Notes under the pieces: generated by a model
What the model saw: only the letters and a program-made list of their open reading frames with translations
Database searches by the model: none
Told to the model about the DNA's origin: nothing
Translations under genes and position numbers: made by a program
Part shown: piece by piece, positions 56,879-64,000 of the stretch
Layout: every line of letters begins with the position of its first letter
Position numbering within the stretch: position 1 is the stretch's first letter
Assembly: GCF_000210295.1 (NCBI RefSeq)
Contig: NC_026743.1
Location: 1,922,001-1,986,000 of the forward strand
Direction of reading: 5' to 3'
Origin: Trypanosoma brucei gambiense DAL972
Taxonomy: Eukaryota; Euglenozoa; Kinetoplastea; Trypanosomatida; Trypanosomatidae
DNA: 64,000 nucleotides

Positions 56879-57688
56879 CTACTCTTTCTTTCTTTTCTTC
56901 GTCTGACGTCCTTCCTCTTCCCCTTCCGGTAGGGTGCGAGGAATTTGAAACGTATGACAAAATATTGGTAGCCCGGCACAGCGGTTTTTGTAGTCCATTC
57001 CCATGACTCGGATGCGGAGGATATTTTCGTGAGTAACTCCCTGGGGATCGTTCGTCAGTTGAGTAAGAAAGCTCCGAAGGTTCTCGTCGAGCTTTTCGAT
57101 TGAAAGCCCCGTGTGACCTATGCAACACGTCACCGAGTTGTGTCCCCTGCGCGGCACCACCACAGTCTTTGCTGCTTCCCTTATTCTTTCAGCAAATGGA
57201 GAACGCCGCGGGACCCAAATGGGGTGCCGCTGGTGACCACAAAACTCACCGGTCAACTGCGGTGGGTACTTTTTTACACCATACACAAAAAAATTGTCAA
57301 AACTTTTTGCGAGCGCCCTCACTGTGACGGGATGGGTAAATTTCACGCTTAGTTTGTTACTGTCAATGACCCTCTTAACACGCTGGAAAATGGCGTCACC
57401 GTCCTCGCTTAGTTTGAGAACCTCGTCCTTGTACCGGCGCTGAGGCGGGGGAGTTACTATGCATATGCTTCCCTGGTGAATTTCGTGTGGGACAATATAA
57501 TAAAGGGGGACGCGGTGCGCCACGGGTGATACTAGGAAAGCCACTTCTACATCCACCTTTCGAAAGGCCTTCTGAGGAGCGGTAGCAAACAGATCCTCTA
57601 GCGTATCGCTTACTTCGGAATGACCTGCCTCCCTCAGAAGGAACTCGCATAACTTTTCCAGTGCCTCTCTGCTTCTTGGGGTCTCCAT
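56879..57688 (-). CDS. Ribosomal protein L1-fold protein (UTP30/CIC1-like)
   Basis: A 269-residue protein from the ATG at 57688 (METPRSREALEKL); the frame upstream is a translated leader. It has an L1-type two-domain fold: first domain strands around VEVAFLVSPVAHRVPLYY, a central domain with VKFTHPVTVRALAKSFDNFFVYG, and the return to domain one near SVTCCIGHTG. A lysine-rich tail (KKRKKE) suggests the nucleolus. It differs from cytosolic uL1 and is nearest in layout to the ribosome-biogenesis proteins UTP30/CIC1/RSL1D1. Confidence 0.78.
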   Translation of the reverse strand: METPRSREALEKLCEFLLREAGHSEVSDTLEDLFATAPQKAFRKVDVEVAFLVSPVAHRVPLYYIVPHEIHQGSICIVTPPPQRRYKDEVLKLSEDGDAIFQRVKRVIDSNKLSVKFTHPVTVRALAKSFDNFFVYGVKKYPPQLTGEFCGHQRHPIWVPRRSPFAERIREAAKTVVVPRRGHNSVTCCIGHTGLSIEKLDENLRSFLTQLTNDPQGVTHENILRIRVMGMDYKNRCAGLPIFCHTFQIPRTLPEGEEEGRQTKKRKKE

Positions 57689-57917
57689 TGTGCTGCCCTT
57701 GGGATCACTCACAAAACGATAGGGGGGAGAAGCAGTATGAGGGAGGATAGAATGGGTAGAAGGATGAAGCCCCCAGAGAGGAGTCGGGAGTTCCCTCCAA
57801 CTCGGAGGCTGCCGCTCGCTGCGGCTGCAAGAAGACAAAGAAGAAAGGTGGGAAGCGGATAGATAAACATGAGTGAAGAAACGCCAAGGGAAACGGTATT
57901 CTCCCCTAATGTATAAC

Positions 57918-60265
<2,348 letters not shown>

Positions 60266-61699
60266 ACACCTATCGTAGCATGTGTGAGGAGAAGCGACAT
60301 TCAAGCCAAACAAATGACAGTGGGGCACAGTGGCGGTGGCGCAACGCCAGAGAACAAAAGGGGGGAGAGAGGCAACATTAACTGCTTTGCTGGTCATTGG
60401 TGCCAAAAGGTCGTCCGCTAGATGTGGTTGAGAGTGTCCCCCTTCATGAAGCTTGTTGATAGACACCGCCAAGTTCAGGCACTTCCCGATCGGTAGTGAG
60501 GTGCAACTTGCCACGAACACACACGCGTATGGCTTCAGACAAACCGAAGAAGTTTAAAAACAATCAGACCATGCTCCGCTCCCCAGTGAAAGGGTACACC
60601 CTTCTTTAATTTCCGTGTGCAGCGGGCTCCCCCACCGCCCACCGCATTCTTGGCGTTCAGACTATACCACTGCGCGCCCTTTGCAGAACAGATCCGTCTG
60701 TGGCATGGAACAGTCTCCCTAACTTAATACAAAGATCAAAATGTGCGCACCTTTACGATTTATGCATCCCATGTGGTGAGCACCCCAAGAAGCGCTTGTG
60801 ACAAGCAACCGTAAGGTGGGTTTGGGGTGTACGGGCCTCGGCAAGAGCCCAGTCATGGAAGAAAAGCATTAACTAATCCCATTTTTCGTTGCCCAATAGG
60901 GTAGCCGCGAGTTTGTTGCAGCATGTGTACGCTGGGTGGCGTGCATCTCCCCTGGCTCTCTCGTGCAGGATATCCCCCAGCCTCAAACTTTCAACAAGGC
61001 ATCAAGACGCGCAGCGATTCACAGAGTTTGGGATTATCCCATCCCCAAACAAATCGGTAAATTCAACTTATCTCCTTCACCTCCTGGGTAAAGTATCGTC
61101 GGCTTCCCCTTAACACAGGGGCCCTGTATATTGCTTGTGGGAGGGGTGAATCCGTAGAAACGAAAACGCCATCCAACGTCCACGCCACCCAAACGCACTA
61201 TTATGTAGAAAAATGAGCGCTGTCGCACACAAAATATGTCAACCTTCCTAAGCAAAAAAGGAGGAGTTCAAGCTGAAGATGAAGAAACGGTGACGCAAGG
61301 AACCAGCCAAAGCCCACATAGAAAGGCATGAATATGAGTTTCTTATCAGTCGCCCCTTTCAAATCTTTTTATATACCTATTATCTACAGCGAGTAGGACT
61401 CTAGAGGCGCGCAGCACCCCCGACCCTCCGCCGTTATTTATCCCCCCCCCTCCCTTCCGACATTTCAATTTCTTAAAGATACCCCGCTTTTACCACTATC
61501 ATCTCTATTACCTGGCATTACGTTAGCCCCATAACCCACCCCCGCCAACGACCCCTTCTATTCATATATAAGGGGTTCTTCACTTTGTCTTCCATCCGGC
61601 AACTTGCAAACCATTGTTGCCCACATCATCGGAGCCGAAAAGCGAAAATAGCTAAGTGGATAAGGATTTGAAACTGGGCCAAACGTTTTCTTAATCTTG
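60266..61699. other. Intergenic region of 1.4 kb, probably the BS2 3' UTR
   Basis: Contains the leader of the OB-fold gene and a long BS2 3' UTR. A C9 run lies at 61442-61450. Short frames on both strands have no recognisable features. BS2 is known for bloodstream-stage expression, so regulatory RNA elements may lie here, but none can be identified by eye. Confidence 0.5.
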
Positions 61700-63193
61700 C
61701 TACAGATCTTGTTTATCAACATTGCTCTCATTGCTATCATTACTTTCATTGCTCTTACTGCTCTTGTTCTCTTCCTCGCTTTTCTTCTCCTCTGTCACAT
61801 TAGCTGGTTTCTCACTCACCTTAAACGTTGTCACATGTTTGCGAACAAATTCGTAGACGTTTTCAAATGAGCGTTCACCTTCGAAAACAACGGGTTTCCC
61901 TCCATTCGGGACGAAGAACACCGTCGGAAATGCTGTAACTGTAAAAGTAGACGAGTTAACGTAATTGGCTGTGGCATCAAGCTCGGCAACGATAAGGTCG
62001 GTTGCATCGAACTCCTTCGCGATCTTATCAAAGGTTGGAGCGAAATTCTTGCAGTGACCGCACCAAGGGGCAAAGAAAAGGATGAGCATGTCTTTTCCCG
62101 ACGTAAGGTGCTTCTGCATTGTTTTTGCCACGATGGTGGTTTTGCCATCAACAGTCTCCACCTCGGGGACAGGGAGGGACTTGATGGTGGGCTCGACACG
62201 ACCTGCAGCAAACTCCAGGATGAACTTCTCAAGGGACTCGCGGGTCACAACCTCCGCTGTGGAATGCAAGTAATTGGCGCCCCAGTGGATAGCCAAAAAG
62301 GCGGGGTACTTGGCGTCCTCCGGGACACCGAAGTCCCTCCAAACCGGATGTTTCGAAATGTTAACCCAGAGAACTACCATATGGGATCGCATTTTTTTAC
62401 CCACTTCTGTGAGGCTTTCTTTCAACTCGATCGAGGCAGTTTCATTAGGCTTGACCATAGCCCATCCTACGGGCCGTTTTATAACTGAGTAGTATTGATA
62501 GTTCTCCGGGGTAATTTCACCCCCAAAGGCAACGCGAGAAATTTGAAGGAATTCTGTCAACTTCTCTACTTCCATGGGGCCATCGTAAACCTCCTTTTCG
62601 CCTCCCTTCCTGTACACCACAATGGTCTCGGGCTTCTCGTCGGGGAAAAGCTTAGGTTCTGCTTCAAAGAATTTGAGGCTGACTCTGAACGACTGCGCGG
62701 CCTCGGCCAGTGTGGTAGAAAGTGAAGTGCTATTGTTGGCTGTCAGGCCAACGCACACTACATCATGCTCCTCCTTTGCCCTTGTCACCTCTTCAGCATT
62801 GGACGCTGGCGTCACTGCCGGTCCAACGTTCGCTTTAATGTACTTGATAATATCGTCCTTCGTGCGGGCACCACCGTAGTGCTCCGCCTCCTTGCCATTA
62901 CGAAAGAGAATGATTGTTGGGTATCCCCTGATGGAAAAGTTAGCCGCCAATTCAGGTTGTGAGTGACAGTCGACTTCGCCCATAAGTGCATTGTCAATAG
63001 TTTCATTGGCCGCCTTCTCCCACTCTGGTGCGAGCATCTGGCAGTATCCACAGGTGTCAACATAAAACTTCACGAGAAATATTTCACTCTTTGCGATGGT
63101 CTCGTTGAAGTTCTCTTTGGTGAGCTTCAGGGATTCCGCAGTCGACTCGCGCATGGTGGCGAGCGCAAGAGCAACAAGAAAAATAGCGCGCAT
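61700..63193 (-). CDS. BS2: Bloodstream-specific protein 2, protein disulfide isomerase
   Basis: A 497-residue protein from the ATG at 63193 with a cleavable signal peptide (MRAIFLVALALATM). Two thioredoxin domains (a and a') flank two redox-inactive ones: the first active site is CGYC (48-51, preceded by DT rather than PW), the second is the canonical PWCGHC (about 374-377). The C terminus is a Ser/Asn/Glu-rich run ending KQDL, an ER-retention type signal. It catalyses disulfide formation and exchange in the ER, relevant to the very Cys-rich surface glycoproteins of bloodstream forms. Longer upstream frames precede the splice site. Confidence 0.97.
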   Translation of the reverse strand: MRAIFLVALALATMRESTAESLKLTKENFNETIAKSEIFLVKFYVDTCGYCQMLAPEWEKAANETIDNALMGEVDCHSQPELAANFSIRGYPTIILFRNGKEAEHYGGARTKDDIIKYIKANVGPAVTPASNAEEVTRAKEEHDVVCVGLTANNSTSLSTTLAEAAQSFRVSLKFFEAEPKLFPDEKPETIVVYRKGGEKEVYDGPMEVEKLTEFLQISRVAFGGEITPENYQYYSVIKRPVGWAMVKPNETASIELKESLTEVGKKMRSHMVVLWVNISKHPVWRDFGVPEDAKYPAFLAIHWGANYLHSTAEVVTRESLEKFILEFAAGRVEPTIKSLPVPEVETVDGKTTIVAKTMQKHLTSGKDMLILFFAPWCGHCKNFAPTFDKIAKEFDATDLIVAELDATANYVNSSTFTVTAFPTVFFVPNGGKPVVFEGERSFENVYEFVRKHVTTFKVSEKPANVTEEKKSEEENKSSKSNESNDSNESNVDKQDL

Positions 63194-63857
63194 CGTGACG
63201 CTTTTTATTAACTTAATAAAAAAAAGTAAACAGTATAACAAACGTTCACCTAGCAAAGAGGAGAAAAGGGGTGCGAAGCAAATTTTGACACGAGAGATCT
63301 TCGGAGCGGCATGCAGTGACAGGAAAGTACGACACCAACGTAATGCCAGCACTCGCGGTGGCACGAAAAAATAAATGTATCACAAGAGTCACTGATCCAG
63401 CAGCATACAACCGCCTGTATTCGCCCCGGATGCCCTGTAAAGGGGACCGTCAGCCAACATCAGGTGCGTGACGACCCCTCAACCCCTCTCATTTTTTGAC
63501 TGAGGAGTAAACTCAGTAGACCCGACTCAACTCAACTGCACCACACTTTCTGTAAACACCTTTAACAAACAGTGAGATGATCAAAACCTGTTGGCACCTG
63601 CTCGAAGTGACGGGGAAGGCTCCAAGAAGTGTGACTCGCGCTCGAAGATCTTCATTTTGTTATCGGTACTGCTACTCTTCACTACATCCCCCTATCCTAT
63701 AGGGTAAAGTTGTGGATCCTATGCTAAGTAAACGACAAGGCTAAAGAAAAAGGTAAATTGCGACAGTTACACACACTTTGCTGCGGAACGCATTCAGGAA
63801 GACCGTTTGCCACACTTCACGCGCGGGATGACCCGCGTACCCTACAACATCACATTT
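63194..63857. other. Intergenic region (no gene seen)
   Basis: BS2 leader and the 3' UTR of the coiled-coil gene that enters from the right. No gene is supported. Confidence 0.5.
63212..63230 (-). promoter_or_regulatory. Predicted spliced-leader acceptor for BS2
   Basis: A T8-containing sense tract (about 63230 to 63216) is followed by AG at 63213-63212, leaving an 18-base leader to the ATG at 63193. Confidence 0.6.
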
Positions 63858-64000
63858 CTACTTAGGTCCCAATGTTGAGGCCAGGGAATCACATAGAGAC
63901 TTCAGTTTTCTGTTCTCGTTCTCTAGTCTGTGTGTTTCATTTTGCTTTGAGCGAACTTGATGTCTAAGGTCTTTAAGTTTAAGAGTATTTTTCTCCATTT
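63858..64000 (-). CDS. C-terminal end of a coiled-coil protein (runs off the right edge)
   Basis: The final 46 or so residues of a protein that begins beyond the window. They form a lysine/glutamine/leucine-rich coiled coil with heptad leucines (LKDLRHQV ... RLENENRKLKSL) and end at a TAG (63858-63860). No other domain can be seen in this fragment. Confidence 0.6.
   Translation of the reverse strand, partial: MEKNTLKLKDLRHQVRSKQNETHRLENENRKLKSLCDSLASTLGPK

Overview
The window looks like a nuclear chromosome segment of a Trypanosoma brucei-group kinetoplastid. Every credible coding region lies on the minus strand. Genes are intron-free and closely packed, and many starts are preceded, in the sense direction, by a long polypyrimidine tract and an AG that fits spliced-leader trans-splicing. 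Several proteins are kinetoplastid-specific or very close to known T. brucei proteins: the editosome protein KREPA2, the bloodstream-specific PDI BS2, bromodomain factor BDF1, a cap-1 methyltransferase, and a Nup155-type nucleoporin. From memory, and not looked up, these lie together on T. brucei chromosome 10. The whole window reads as one polycistronic unit transcribed from right to left, with no strand switch.

Right to left, in the direction of transcription: the C-terminal end of a coiled-coil protein; BS2; an SSB-like OB-fold protein directly upstream of KREPA2; a ribosomal-L1-fold protein; CCT-theta; and a large leucine-rich-repeat protein interrupted by a 100-N assembly gap with duplicated flanks. 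Next come a Nup155-type nucleoporin, a small tail-anchored protein, BDF1, an EVE-domain protein, an ankyrin-type protein, a three-domain Trl1-type tRNA ligase, a small hypothetical, a TMEM65-like mitochondrial membrane protein, a SET protein, a hotdog thioesterase, a UFL1 homologue, an AFG1-type ATPase, a SET/MYND protein and a HAD/NIF phosphatase. A 3.2-kb AT-rich gene-free island follows (about 20.9-24.1 kb). The left part holds beta-adaptin, mitochondrial ATP synthase OSCP, prolyl oligopeptidase, a membrane hypothetical, a SPEF2/CPC1-like axonemal protein, a clamp-loader subunit (RFC), a small basic hypothetical, an ORC-like AAA+ protein, a TMEM184/Ost-alpha protein, a small coiled-coil protein and the N-terminal part of the cap methyltransferase.

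The genes are mostly housekeeping and do not form a functional operon, as expected for trypanosome polycistrons, where regulation is mainly post-transcriptional. Loose themes recur: mitochondrial RNA and energy metabolism (KREPA2, the OB-fold neighbour, OSCP, TMEM65, AFG1), DNA replication (RFC, ORC-like), RNA processing (MTr1, tRNA ligase) and chromatin or nuclear structure (BDF1, SET proteins, nucleoporin).

The points most worth following are: the assembly gap, which appears to place two overlapping contigs end to end and also reveals an in-frame 438-bp repeat length difference between two versions of the LRR gene; the uncharacterised SSB-like OB-fold protein next to KREPA2; the UFM1-ligase homologue; the AT-rich island; and two very small candidate genes with good splice signals.
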